From an uncultured Prevotella sp. (GTDB taxonomy: Bacteria; Bacteroidota; Bacteroidia; Bacteroidales; Bacteroidaceae), in NCBI GenBank assembly GCA_900318855.1, contig ONMG01000152.1:1-6119 (forward strand): a stretch of DNA of 6,119 bases, in the 5' to 3' direction. The notes under the pieces are model-generated. The model did not search any database. It saw nothing but the letters and a program-made list of their open reading frames with translations, and was not told the origin of the DNA. The translations under genes and the position numbers were made by a program. Shown one piece after another: positions 1 through 6,119 of the stretch. The first letter of the stretch is position 1; each line of letters begins with the position of its first letter.

Positions 1-11
1 GATTTTGATTG

Positions 12-19
12 CAAAGTTA
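12..19 (-). promoter_or_regulatory. Probable divergent -7 promoter box for a gene left of the window
   Basis: Read on the minus strand these bases are TAACTTTG, again an exact match to TAnnTTTG, preceded by a minus-strand T-run (22-27). The box is the mirror image of the one serving rsmG. The gene it would serve is outside the window, so its identity cannot be given. No convincing -33 element is seen at the expected distance. Confidence 0.45.
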
Positions 20-61
20 ACAAAAAAGTCATTTACAGCCGAGTGGTTAGCGCTTTTTTAT

Positions 62-69
62 TAACTTTG
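62..69 (+). promoter_or_regulatory. Probable Bacteroidota -7 promoter box for rsmG
   Basis: TAACTTTG matches the Bacteroidota primary sigma factor -7 consensus TAnnTTTG exactly and lies 20 bp before the rsmG ATG. Transcription would start about 6-8 bases downstream, leaving a short leader of roughly 12-15 nt. A T-run (54-59) sits just upstream. I see no good TTTG-like -33 element at the usual spacing of about 19-21 bp, around 38-43, so the assignment rests on the -7 box and its position. It would drive rsmG, the hydrolase gene and ruvC together. Confidence 0.6.
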
Positions 70-89
70 CATCATCTTAAAGCACCACG

Positions 90-692
90 ATGGTAGAAAT
101 CTTGAATTATTTCCCCGCACTCACTCCGCTCCAGCAGAAGCAGCTGGAGGCGCTGGGGCCGCTCTACACCGAATGGAATGAGAAAATCAATGTCATCTCA
201 CGTCGCGACATCGGCTCGCTCTACGAGCACCATGTACTCCACTCCCTATCCATAGCCAAGGCTATAAGCTTCCCCACGGGCAGCCGGATTCTGGACTTTG
301 GCACCGGAGGGGGCTTCCCGGGCATTCCTTTGGCCATCGCACTGCCCGAATGCCGCTTCAAGCTCATCGACGCCACGGGAAAGAAGATTCGGGTGGCCTG
401 CGAAGTGGCCCAGGCCATAGGACTCAAGAACGTTACGGCTGAGCACCTCAGGGGCGAAGAGGAGAAAGGACAATACGACTTCATCGTGAGCCGGGCCGTG
501 ATGCCTCTGGAGCGACTGGCTTCCATCGTAAAAAAGAACGCTCACAAAGGAAGCGCCCTGATATGCTTGAAGGGTGGCGACCTTGCTGAAGAGTTGCGCC
601 CGTTCGGCTGCCGAGTCAGTGTGACGCCCGTGAGCAACTACTTCAAGGAAGAATGGTTCCGGGAGAAATACATCGTTGTGCTGACTCTTTAA
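90..692 (+). CDS. rsmG: 16S rRNA (guanine527-N7)-methyltransferase RsmG (GidB)
   Basis: This 200-residue cytoplasmic protein is predicted to transfer a methyl group from S-adenosylmethionine to N7 of G527 (E. coli numbering) of 16S rRNA, a late step in small-subunit maturation. Visible signatures are the N-terminal W29-N-E-K-I-N motif, EHHVLHSL at 46-53, and the Rossmann-fold SAM loop D69-F-G-T-G-G-G-F-P-G-I-P (69-80). These are followed by the acidic strand end I93-D94, the K98-K99 pair, and FIVSRA at 131-136, where the family has its conserved SRA. The length is normal for Bacteroidota members. The ATG at 90 gives the expected N-terminus and sits just after a promoter box; there is no clear Shine-Dalgarno sequence. 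It is the first gene of a compact run with the hydrolase gene, 14 bp downstream. In other bacteria loss of RsmG gives low-level streptomycin resistance; that is family knowledge only. Confidence 0.96.
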   Translation: MVEILNYFPALTPLQQKQLEALGPLYTEWNEKINVISRRDIGSLYEHHVLHSLSIAKAISFPTGSRILDFGTGGGFPGIPLAIALPECRFKLIDATGKKIRVACEVAQAIGLKNVTAEHLRGEEEKGQYDFIVSRAVMPLERLASIVKKNAHKGSALICLKGGDLAEELRPFGCRVSVTPVSNYFKEEWFREKYIVVLTL

Positions 693-706
693 TCTTACAT
701 TTGACT

Positions 707-1381
707 ATGACTGAATTCAAGCAACCGGCAGAAGGTGACCTGCATGCAGAACGCTTCGTATGCAACATGATAGAAGAGAATTGCTACGTCCTGAGCGACT
801 CCACCTCAGAGTGCGTCATCATCGACTGCGGTGCCTTCTATCCCGAGGAACGCCGGGCCATCGTGGACTACATACGGGACAATAAGCTCACTCCACGTCA
901 CCTCATTGCCACCCATGGCCACATCGACCACAACTTCGGCAACAACACCATCTACGAACAGTTTGGATTGCAACCTGAGGTTCACGCCGACGACGGGGAA
1001 CTCATCAGGAAGCTCCCCCAGCAGGCCGAGGCCATTGCCGGTGTGCGCCTCGACTACGACATGCCCCCAGTAGGGAAGTGGCTCGACAGCGCCGACACCA
1101 TCACCTTCGGCACCCATCGGCTGCGCATCATCCCCACTCCGGGACACACACCCGGAAGCGTCTTCTTCTATTGCGAGGAGGAGGGAGTGGCTTTCTCGGG
1201 CGATACGCTCTTCCGTGGCTCCATCGGCAGAACCGACTTGGAAGGCGGCTCCATGTTCCAAATCATACAGAGTCTGCGCACCATCTCCCAACTGCCCGAC
1301 ACCACCATCATCCTCCCCGGTCATGGCGAGAGCACCACAATGGGACAAGAACTGGACTCCAACCCCTATCTCGACCGATGA
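707..1381 (+). CDS. Metallo-beta-lactamase-fold hydrolase, glyoxalase II-like (YcbL/GloC type)
   Basis: This 224-residue predicted cytoplasmic hydrolase has the full dinuclear metal site of the family: THGHIDH (H70, H72, D74, H75), GHTPGS (H147), SGDTLF (D166) and PGHG (H206). The S172-I-G-R-T-D-L stretch after the bridging aspartate is typical of the short YcbL/GloC branch related to hydroxyacylglutathione hydrolase. It lacks the longer C-terminal substrate domain of classical GloB. The substrate is uncertain: a thioester such as a lactoyl-thiol adduct is the family expectation, but many Bacteroidota do not make glutathione. The frame stays open upstream to an ATG at 653 inside rsmG. I chose the ATG at 707 because the extra 18 residues are low-quality sequence overlapping rsmG, and conserved content starts at the FVCNMIEENCY segment (17-27). 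The stop overlaps the ruvC start (ATGA), suggesting translational coupling. No signal peptide is seen. Confidence 0.9.
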   Translation: MTEFKQPAEGDLHAERFVCNMIEENCYVLSDSTSECVIIDCGAFYPEERRAIVDYIRDNKLTPRHLIATHGHIDHNFGNNTIYEQFGLQPEVHADDGELIRKLPQQAEAIAGVRLDYDMPPVGKWLDSADTITFGTHRLRIIPTPGHTPGSVFFYCEEEGVAFSGDTLFRGSIGRTDLEGGSMFQIIQSLRTISQLPDTTIILPGHGESTTMGQELDSNPYLDR

Positions 1382-1962
1382 GCACCGCAAAGAGTGAAAA
1401 GATAATCCTCGGCATCGACCCCGGCACCAACCTCATGGGCTACGGCGTACTGAAAACCACCGGCAACAAGGCGCAGATGGTGGCCATGGGGGTCATCGAC
1501 TTGCGAAAGATGCACGACCCCTACCTTCGTTTGGGTCGCATCTTCGAACGCGTGACGGGCATCATCGACGAATATCTCCCCGACGAAATGGCTATCGAGG
1601 CCCCCTTCTTCGGCAAGAACATCCAGTCGATGCTGAAACTGGGACGTGCCCAGGGCGTTGCCATAGCAGCAGCCATCCACCACGGTGTGCCCATCCACGA
1701 ATATGCGCCCCTGAAAATCAAGATGGCCATCACCGGACAGGGCCAGGCCAGCAAGGAGCAGGTGGCCGGAATGTTGCAGCGGCTGCTGCACATCAGCCCC
1801 GAGGAGATGCCCCATTTCATGGATGCTACCGACGCTCTGGGAGCGGCCTACTGCCACTTCATGCAGATGGGCAAACCCGAAACCGACGCCCACTACCGCG
1901 GGTGGAAGGACTTCATCTTGAAAAACAAGGACAGGGCTCATGGGGGATTGCCCCAGCCATAG
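1378..1962 (+). CDS. ruvC: Crossover junction endodeoxyribonuclease RuvC
   Basis: This 194-residue resolvase is predicted to cut Holliday junctions symmetrically, working with the RuvAB branch-migration motor in recombinational repair. The RNase H-like fold is recognisable from IILGIDPGT near the N-terminus (catalytic D14), then AIEAPFFGKN with catalytic E74, and the C-terminal FMDATDALGAAYCHF with the aspartate pair D149 and D152. F77 lines up with E. coli F69, a junction-contacting residue, and the KLGRAQG helix (87-93) is strongly conserved. All four catalytic acidic residues are present. It is somewhat longer than the 173-residue E. coli protein at both ends. The start at 1378 overlaps the hydrolase stop by 4 bp; the frame is open further upstream, but those 100 codons are the out-of-frame hydrolase gene. 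ruvA and ruvB are not in the window. Confidence 0.96.
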   Translation: MSTAKSEKIILGIDPGTNLMGYGVLKTTGNKAQMVAMGVIDLRKMHDPYLRLGRIFERVTGIIDEYLPDEMAIEAPFFGKNIQSMLKLGRAQGVAIAAAIHHGVPIHEYAPLKIKMAITGQGQASKEQVAGMLQRLLHISPEEMPHFMDATDALGAAYCHFMQMGKPETDAHYRGWKDFILKNKDRAHGGLPQP

Positions 1963-2015
1963 AGCAACCCCTACCCCCCACCGTCATCTCATTGCATCAC
2001 ACCAAACATAACATT

Positions 2016-4391
2016 ATGCCAAAAACCTTTTCTCATCCTTTGCATGCCGCTGCCTTGCTCGCAGCACTCGCCGTCAGTCAGATTCCGGCGGCATTGAACG
2101 CACAAATCACTTATGTTGACTCTATTGAAGTGAGCGAGGCCGACATGGGCGTGGAGCGGGTAGCCACCAACTTCCTTCCTCCCTACATAGCCATGGCTGC
2201 CAACGACAACGAGACCCGGTGGGTGCAAATCGACCTGGGCCGCAGCATCGACATCGAAGCGATCAAAATCCTCCCTCCATCACAAGTATGGGGCCAGGCA
2301 TCCTTCGGCTTCCCCACCCGGTTCAGCATCAGCGTCTCCGATGATGCCGACTTCAAGACCTATAAGATGTACGAGGATCAGTCGGGCATCGACGAATTTC
2401 CCGACCCACATCATAGAGTGCCCACCTTCTCGGGCGTCAGAGTCAAAGGCCGCTACGTGCGCTTCACGGCTACTCACCTCCGTATGCAGCGCCTCGTACT
2501 GACGCGCATACTGGTGTTCTCCGGCGGCAAGGACGTCGCAGAAGGCTGCAAGGTGACCGACTCCAATCCTTCACCGGCCTATGACCCCAACCGACTGACA
2601 CGTCCGCTGAGGCCCGACGGCGAGTATGTGGTCACCGACAACCCCGGCAACGTCATCCCCGCCAATCAGTGGCATCCCGCCGTCATCAAAGCCAGGGTTC
2701 CCATGAGCGGAGTCACCCTCAAAGGAGGCCTCTTCGAGCGAGTCATGGACAACAACGTCGGCTACCTCCTCCACTCCTTCACCTACGAGGAGATAGTGCG
2801 CAACTTCAAGCTCAAAGCCGGACTGCCCGTGGCTCCCTTCAATCCGAAGTTCGACTTCATGTGGCTCCGCCAGCTGCCCGGCTCCTCGGCAGGCCGCTTC
2901 CTGATGGGCGCCGGCAACACCCTACGGTGGAAGTCGGTACCCGCATTGCGCGATGAGATGAATGCCATCGTCAATCTCATTGACAGTTGCAAGGAGCCCG
3001 ACGGCTATCTCCTGGCCTTCCCGAAGCACCTGATGTTCGAGGGCGAGCGGGGGGCCTACTGCCGCTCTTGGGTCACACAGGGGCTCATAGAGGCTGGCTA
3101 TGGGGGCAACCGCAAAGCCTTCTCACTGCTCAAGGACTTCAGCAGGTGGTTCAACCACTCGCCGTTCCTTCCCGAGATGCTTAAGCGCTGTAAGCAGGGC
3201 ATCCAGGGCATGGTGCCCCTAACGCTCACCTTTTTCACCCCCGTGGGCACTCCCGACGACATCTACACCGCCCAGCGCTACTTCCAACTGAACCACTGGA
3301 TGCAGGATTTGGCCGCACACCGGCCTGAAGCCATCTACCAATTCCCCTACGACCGCCCCCACAACTATCTGGTCACGGCTCTGGAACCCTATATGGACCT
3401 CTACATGGCCACGGGCGACAAACGCTATTTGGATGCTGCGCAGGGGGGCTACAACCTGTTCCGCGACAACTGGGAGCACATCGGCGGCTCACTGGCCATT
3501 GAAGAAGGTGAGTTTGTCTACGAGCCTAAGTCCTACTGGCTCACCAAGTCTACCGGCGAACTCTGCGGCAATGCTTTTTGGGTGCGGCTCAGCGAGCGCT
3601 TCCACAAACTCTTCCCAGACGAAGAGATGTATGTAGCCGAGATGGAGAAGTCGATTTACAATGTCATCATCCCCAACCAGAACGGCAGTCAGGGCATCCG
3701 CTACTTTGCCCATCTCACGGGCCACAAGATGAAAGCCGAAATGATGAACACCTGCTGTGAGGGCCAGGGCACCCGCATCTTCGGGTCGCTCCCCGAGTAT
3801 ATCTACAATGTGAGCGACGACGGCCTGTGGGTCAACCTCTTCGCCTCCTCGGTCATCAACTGCAAGGTGGGCAACTACCGGCAGTCGATAGCCATGCAGA
3901 CGGATTATCCCTATGCTACAGGCGTTGTGCTCCGCGTGCTGACCAATGAGGCTCCACAGCCCACAGCACTTCATGTGCGCATGCCCTACTGGGCCTCAAG
4001 CGAAGTCGAGGTGAGGGTCAATGGCAAGCCCTACGCCAAAGGTAAGCCCGGAACCTTCCTCACTTTGAAGCGTCTCTGGAAGAAGGGCGACAAGGTGAGC
4101 TTCGTGCTGCCCGCAACGCTCACGGCCACAAAGTACACGGGGGTCGAGCCTGGCTTTGGCAACAACCACTACGGACTAATGTATGCGGGAATAATGCTCG
4201 CTGCCGTCAATCATAGTGGCAAAGAAGAATTCCAACTCAAGGTTCCGGCCAGCAACCCGGCCTCGGCACTTGTTCCCGTCAAGGGACGCCCCCTGCACTA
4301 CCGCATTGAGGGAAACAACGACATTGAACTGATGCCCTATTTCGAAGTCAACGACGAAGCCTTCACTTGCTTCCCGGCTCTGACCGAATAA
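2016..4391 (+). CDS. Secreted GH127 (DUF1680) glycosidase with N-terminal discoidin-like module; probable beta-L-arabinofuranosidase
   Basis: This 791-residue protein probably acts in the periplasm. The ATG at 2016 gives a clean signal peptide: K3, a hydrophobic stretch at about 11-27, and likely cleavage after A29 (LNA|Q). There is no lipobox cysteine. Residues about 33-170 look like an F5/8 type C (discoidin/CBM32-like) beta-sandwich, with WVQIDLG at 69-75 and RYVRF at 146-150. Residues about 210-640 are the (alpha/alpha)6-barrel GH127 domain, and a beta-rich C-terminal part includes PYWASSEVEVRVNGK and the LWKKGD turn. The active site of characterised GH127 enzymes such as HypBA1 appears complete: acid/base candidate E499 in GEF, zinc ligands E515 and C517 (GELCGN), and C580-C581 (NTCCEG) with C580 as likely nucleophile. 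The 16-residue spacing E499-E515 equals that of HypBA1 E322-E338. The family removes terminal beta-L-arabinofuranose with retention, but DUF1680 members vary and the substrate is not proven. The frame is open back to an ATG at 1902 inside ruvC; that start would bury the signal peptide. No SusC/SusD partner is visible. Confidence 0.87.
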   Translation: MPKTFSHPLHAAALLAALAVSQIPAALNAQITYVDSIEVSEADMGVERVATNFLPPYIAMAANDNETRWVQIDLGRSIDIEAIKILPPSQVWGQASFGFPTRFSISVSDDADFKTYKMYEDQSGIDEFPDPHHRVPTFSGVRVKGRYVRFTATHLRMQRLVLTRILVFSGGKDVAEGCKVTDSNPSPAYDPNRLTRPLRPDGEYVVTDNPGNVIPANQWHPAVIKARVPMSGVTLKGGLFERVMDNNVGYLLHSFTYEEIVRNFKLKAGLPVAPFNPKFDFMWLRQLPGSSAGRFLMGAGNTLRWKSVPALRDEMNAIVNLIDSCKEPDGYLLAFPKHLMFEGERGAYCRSWVTQGLIEAGYGGNRKAFSLLKDFSRWFNHSPFLPEMLKRCKQGIQGMVPLTLTFFTPVGTPDDIYTAQRYFQLNHWMQDLAAHRPEAIYQFPYDRPHNYLVTALEPYMDLYMATGDKRYLDAAQGGYNLFRDNWEHIGGSLAIEEGEFVYEPKSYWLTKSTGELCGNAFWVRLSERFHKLFPDEEMYVAEMEKSIYNVIIPNQNGSQGIRYFAHLTGHKMKAEMMNTCCEGQGTRIFGSLPEYIYNVSDDGLWVNLFASSVINCKVGNYRQSIAMQTDYPYATGVVLRVLTNEAPQPTALHVRMPYWASSEVEVRVNGKPYAKGKPGTFLTLKRLWKKGDKVSFVLPATLTATKYTGVEPGFGNNHYGLMYAGIMLAAVNHSGKEEFQLKVPASNPASALVPVKGRPLHYRIEGNNDIELMPYFEVNDEAFTCFPALTE

Positions 4392-4539
4392 GGCCGGCAA
4401 CAATCCCTCCCGCTCTTTGGGCCAATGCCCTGCAACCCACAAGTCCATAGGCGCACAAATGCGGGAAACGAGAAAGCCCCCAAGCCATCTCCAATGCGGA
4501 GATTGACTTGGGGGCTCACTCCTTTAACCAGCTTCTACC
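4392..4539. other. Convergent intergenic region
   Basis: This is the space between the GH127 stop and the end of the DUF4301 gene. Apart from the hairpin in its second half I see no gene, promoter box, repeat family or small ORF with recognisable content. Confidence 0.7.
4475..4516. terminator. Bidirectional hairpin terminator between convergent genes
   Basis: A perfect 10-bp stem pairs AGCCCCCAAG (4475-4484) with CTTGGGGGCT (4507-4516). Inside it, after a small internal bulge, a second 6-bp stem pairs 4487-4492 with 4498-4503 around the 5-nt loop AATGC. The hairpin lies between the stop of the GH127 gene (4391) and the stop of the minus-strand DUF4301 gene (4542-4540), as expected for a shared terminator. 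The flanking T-runs are weak: CTCCTTT on the plus strand and TTCTCGTTT on the minus strand. The structure is certain from sequence; the terminator role is inferred. Confidence 0.78.
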
Positions 4540-6066
4540 CTATTCCTCGCTCTGATGCTGCGGGCGGAGCAGGTCGTTGACAGTCTTCACCGGATTGAAA
4601 GTCGTCAGAGGCACCTCAACGAATACGGTGTTCCAATCGCTCATGGCCCCATTCCAGAGTCCGGGCAACTCCAGCGCCTTCAGCTCGCGTCCGTTCTTGC
4701 TCTTGTTGCTGATGAATCCCGTGGAGCGGTCGACATAGTCGGGCAGATGGAAGTGACGACCCTTATAGTCCTTGGTGGCACAGACGAGGTCGACGGGATT
4801 GAAGTGGGTGCCCTCGCGGAACATGCGGACATAGTCCTCGTTCTGCTGGTCAATTTGGCTCGACTCCAGTATCTGCGGACTCACCGTGCCGTCGGCATTA
4901 TAAGCCAGGAAAGGACCACCACCGGGTTCGCCCACATTGCGCACCACACCGCACACCCGCATGGGTCGGTTGAGTTTCCGCTTCAGATAAATCACGAGTT
5001 CTGCATCCTCCATATGCTTGATGTCGGCACAGCGGCAGCAGAGGTCGCGCTGGACAAAGTGTATGATTTCCTCAATGCGCTCGTGATTGTAGTTGCCTTC
5101 CTCAAGCTGCCTGAGGTAGCTGAAAGCCCGCTGCTGCATCTTCACCAGCACCCCGGCCAGCACCTGCTTATAATGCACCGTATCGGCTTTGAGATGATCG
5201 GGCACTACATTATCAATGTTCTTCACAAAGACGATGTCGGCATCGATGTCGTTCAGATTCTCTATCAATGCGCCATGACCACCCGGCCGAAAAAGCAAGC
5301 TGCCATCATCGGTGCGGAACGGCGTGTTGTCGGGATTGGCAGCCAGCGTGTCGGTGCTGGGCTTCTGCACCGAGAAGCCAACGTGGAACTTCACGCCTAA
5401 CTTCTTTTCATAGTATGACCGCTTCTCCTCGAGCTTTTGGCGGAACAGGGGCAGATGGTCGGCTGAGACCGTGAAATGCACGTGTGCCTCGTCACCGCTT
5501 CTGGCATAGAGCGCAGCCTCCACAAGATGTTCCTCCATGGGAGTTCGGGGGCCTCCGGGATAAGCGTGGAAGAACAGAAGTCCTTTGGGCAGCTGGCCGT
5601 AGTTGAGACCGTCGTTCTCCAGCATGTTGGCCACCACCGCCTTATACTGCCCGTCAGCAATCAGCTCGTCAATGCTCTTTCCCGTATTCTCGCGGCACTT
5701 GTCATTGAGCGTGGGCGCGAAAGCAAAGCGGTGGATGCCTGAGAAAAACTGCTTTTCAAAGTCGGTCGTCGGCACCTCATAGGAAGCACTAAGGAAGGCG
5801 AACATGTTCTTGAACATGCGGCTTGCTGCGCCTGATGCCGGCACAAACTTCACCACTTTATGGTCCCCGGCCACATACTCTTGCCACGCTTTCACATCAT
5901 CGTCGGCCTGCTCTGCGGTAGGTGCCATGATGCCTCTGCCCACTGCTGCCGGAGCCTCAATGCGAAGGAATGGAAAACCATTGCGGATTTCATCCAGTTG
6001 ATGTTCTGCCTGCTCCACCGTAATACCCTTTGCGGCAAGCTGTTTTAAGTCATTGTCTGTAAACAT
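4540..6066 (-). CDS. DUF4301 family protein, possible nucleotidyltransferase-like fold
   Basis: This 508-residue protein has no signal peptide and is probably cytoplasmic. I recognise it as DUF4301, a conserved Bacteroidota family with no established function that I know of. Hallmarks are the N-terminal MFTDNDLKQLAAKGI; KFVPASGAASRMFKNMF at 73-89; LPKGLLFFHAYPGG at 159-172 followed by RTPMEEHLVEA; RPGGHGALIENLN at 260-272 followed by DIVFVKNIDN (277-286); VRNVGEPGGGPF at 375-386; and a C-terminal WNTVFVEVP then FNPVKTVNDLL (490-500). The order resembles UDP-sugar pyrophosphorylases (UAP/UDPGP): a Gly/Ser loop with R83 and K86, a PGGxG uridine-type loop, an N-I-D-N acidic site and a late FxPxK motif. 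A nucleotidyltransferase-like fold is therefore my inference. The ATG at 6066-6064 matches the family N-terminus. The gene runs convergently to the GH127 gene and ends in TAG. No frameshift or truncation is seen. Confidence 0.85.
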   Translation of the reverse strand: MFTDNDLKQLAAKGITVEQAEHQLDEIRNGFPFLRIEAPAAVGRGIMAPTAEQADDDVKAWQEYVAGDHKVVKFVPASGAASRMFKNMFAFLSASYEVPTTDFEKQFFSGIHRFAFAPTLNDKCRENTGKSIDELIADGQYKAVVANMLENDGLNYGQLPKGLLFFHAYPGGPRTPMEEHLVEAALYARSGDEAHVHFTVSADHLPLFRQKLEEKRSYYEKKLGVKFHVGFSVQKPSTDTLAANPDNTPFRTDDGSLLFRPGGHGALIENLNDIDADIVFVKNIDNVVPDHLKADTVHYKQVLAGVLVKMQQRAFSYLRQLEEGNYNHERIEEIIHFVQRDLCCRCADIKHMEDAELVIYLKRKLNRPMRVCGVVRNVGEPGGGPFLAYNADGTVSPQILESSQIDQQNEDYVRMFREGTHFNPVDLVCATKDYKGRHFHLPDYVDRSTGFISNKSKNGRELKALELPGLWNGAMSDWNTVFVEVPLTTFNPVKTVNDLLRPQHQSEE

Positions 6067-6119
6067 AGAGATTGATTAAGAACGAAGCCTCACACTCCTC
6101 TGCCCGCCTTCAGGCAGCC

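Larger units (their letters stand above)
10..71. repeat. Imperfect inverted repeat (two 19-nt arms, 24-nt spacer) in a divergent promoter region
   Basis: The left arm spans 10-28 and the right arm 53-71. Compared as reverse complements they match at 18 of 19 positions; the only difference is C21 against the base pairing with A60. Each arm is a run of six A or T followed by TTAACTTTGC read outward, so each places a TAACTTTG box pointing out of the region. This is most simply read as two back-to-back promoters of the same type, one serving rsmG and one serving a gene to the left of the window. A transcribed hairpin is possible, but the arms are A+T-rich and there is no T-tract after the right arm, so it does not look like a terminator. 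The repeat is read directly from the sequence; the promoter role is inferred. Confidence 0.6.

Noticed and set aside
36..53. Stretch AGCCGAGTGGTTAGCG resembling a tRNA D-arm (A-box like, as in Ser/Leu tRNAs)
   Set aside because: No acceptor stem, anticodon arm or T-arm with GTTC follows; the next bases are a T-run and the promoter box. Most likely chance, or at most an unprovable remnant.
696..703. TACATTTG, an exact TAnnTTTG match just before the hydrolase gene
   Set aside because: It ends 3 bases before the ATG at 707, so a start 6-8 bases downstream would fall after the start codon, and no good -33 element is present. Probably chance.
806..1390. Long minus-strand open frame (194 codons) opposite the hydrolase gene
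   Set aside because: It is antisense to a gene with a complete family signature, shows no recognisable domain, and is expected from G+C-rich third positions.
1366..1941. Long minus-strand open frame (191 codons) opposite ruvC
   Set aside because: ruvC is certain from its four catalytic acidic residues; the antisense translation shows no family features.
5024..5040. Cysteine cluster in DUF4301 (C343, C344, C346) as a possible metal site
   Set aside because: No matching second pair of Cys/His at a standard spacing, and I cannot tell whether these residues are conserved in the family.
4555..5400. Plus-strand open frame (281 codons) opposite DUF4301
   Set aside because: The minus-strand protein has clear conserved motifs throughout; the plus-strand translation has none and no plausible upstream signals.
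6100..6117. Small inverted repeat CTGCC/GGCAG at the right edge
   Set aside because: Only 5 bp with an 8-nt loop at the window edge, no T-tract; too weak to call a terminator or operator.
1..6119. Search for CRISPR arrays, insertion sequences, phage genes, toxin-antitoxin pairs or defence genes
   Set aside because: No regularly spaced repeats, transposase or integrase motifs, or small paired genes were found; the window is filled by five intact genes.

Overview
The window looks like a piece of a Bacteroidota (probably Bacteroidales, perhaps Prevotellaceae-like) chromosome. Four things support this: an uncharacterised DUF4301-type protein, a family I know mainly from this phylum; a TAnnTTTG promoter box of the kind used by the Bacteroidota primary sigma factor; no clear Shine-Dalgarno sequences before the genes; and a secreted plant-polysaccharide type glycosidase. 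The coding DNA looks G+C-rich and the start of the window is clearly A+T-rich; I did not compute a percentage. Genus-level placement is a guess.

Layout. Bases 1-89 are non-coding and hold an 18/19 inverted repeat whose arms each carry an outward-facing TAACTTTG box, so this is probably a divergent promoter region. A plus-strand run of four genes follows: rsmG (16S rRNA G527 methyltransferase, 90-692), a metallo-beta-lactamase-fold hydrolase of the glyoxalase II-like type (707-1381), ruvC (Holliday junction resolvase, 1378-1962, start overlapping the previous stop as ATGA), and a secreted GH127/DUF1680 glycosidase with an N-terminal discoidin-like module (2016-4391). A 148-bp convergent intergenic region (4392-4539) contains a strong two-part hairpin (4475-4516) that probably ends transcription from both sides. 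A DUF4301 gene (4540-6066) lies on the minus strand. The last 53 bases are its upstream region, where I see no convincing promoter.

How the genes fit together. rsmG, the hydrolase and ruvC are tightly packed (14-bp gap, then a 4-bp overlap) and probably share one transcript from the promoter near 62-69. They are housekeeping-type genes for ribosome maturation, small-metabolite hydrolysis and recombination, with no evident shared pathway. The glycosidase starts 53 bp after ruvC with no terminator between them, so it may be reached by readthrough, though it is functionally unrelated and no SusC/SusD or sugar regulator is visible. DUF4301 is transcribed separately.

I found no CRISPR array, mobile element, RNA gene or defence system. 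The least described item is the DUF4301 protein, whose motifs resemble those of UDP-sugar pyrophosphorylase-type nucleotidyltransferases. All five genes look intact.
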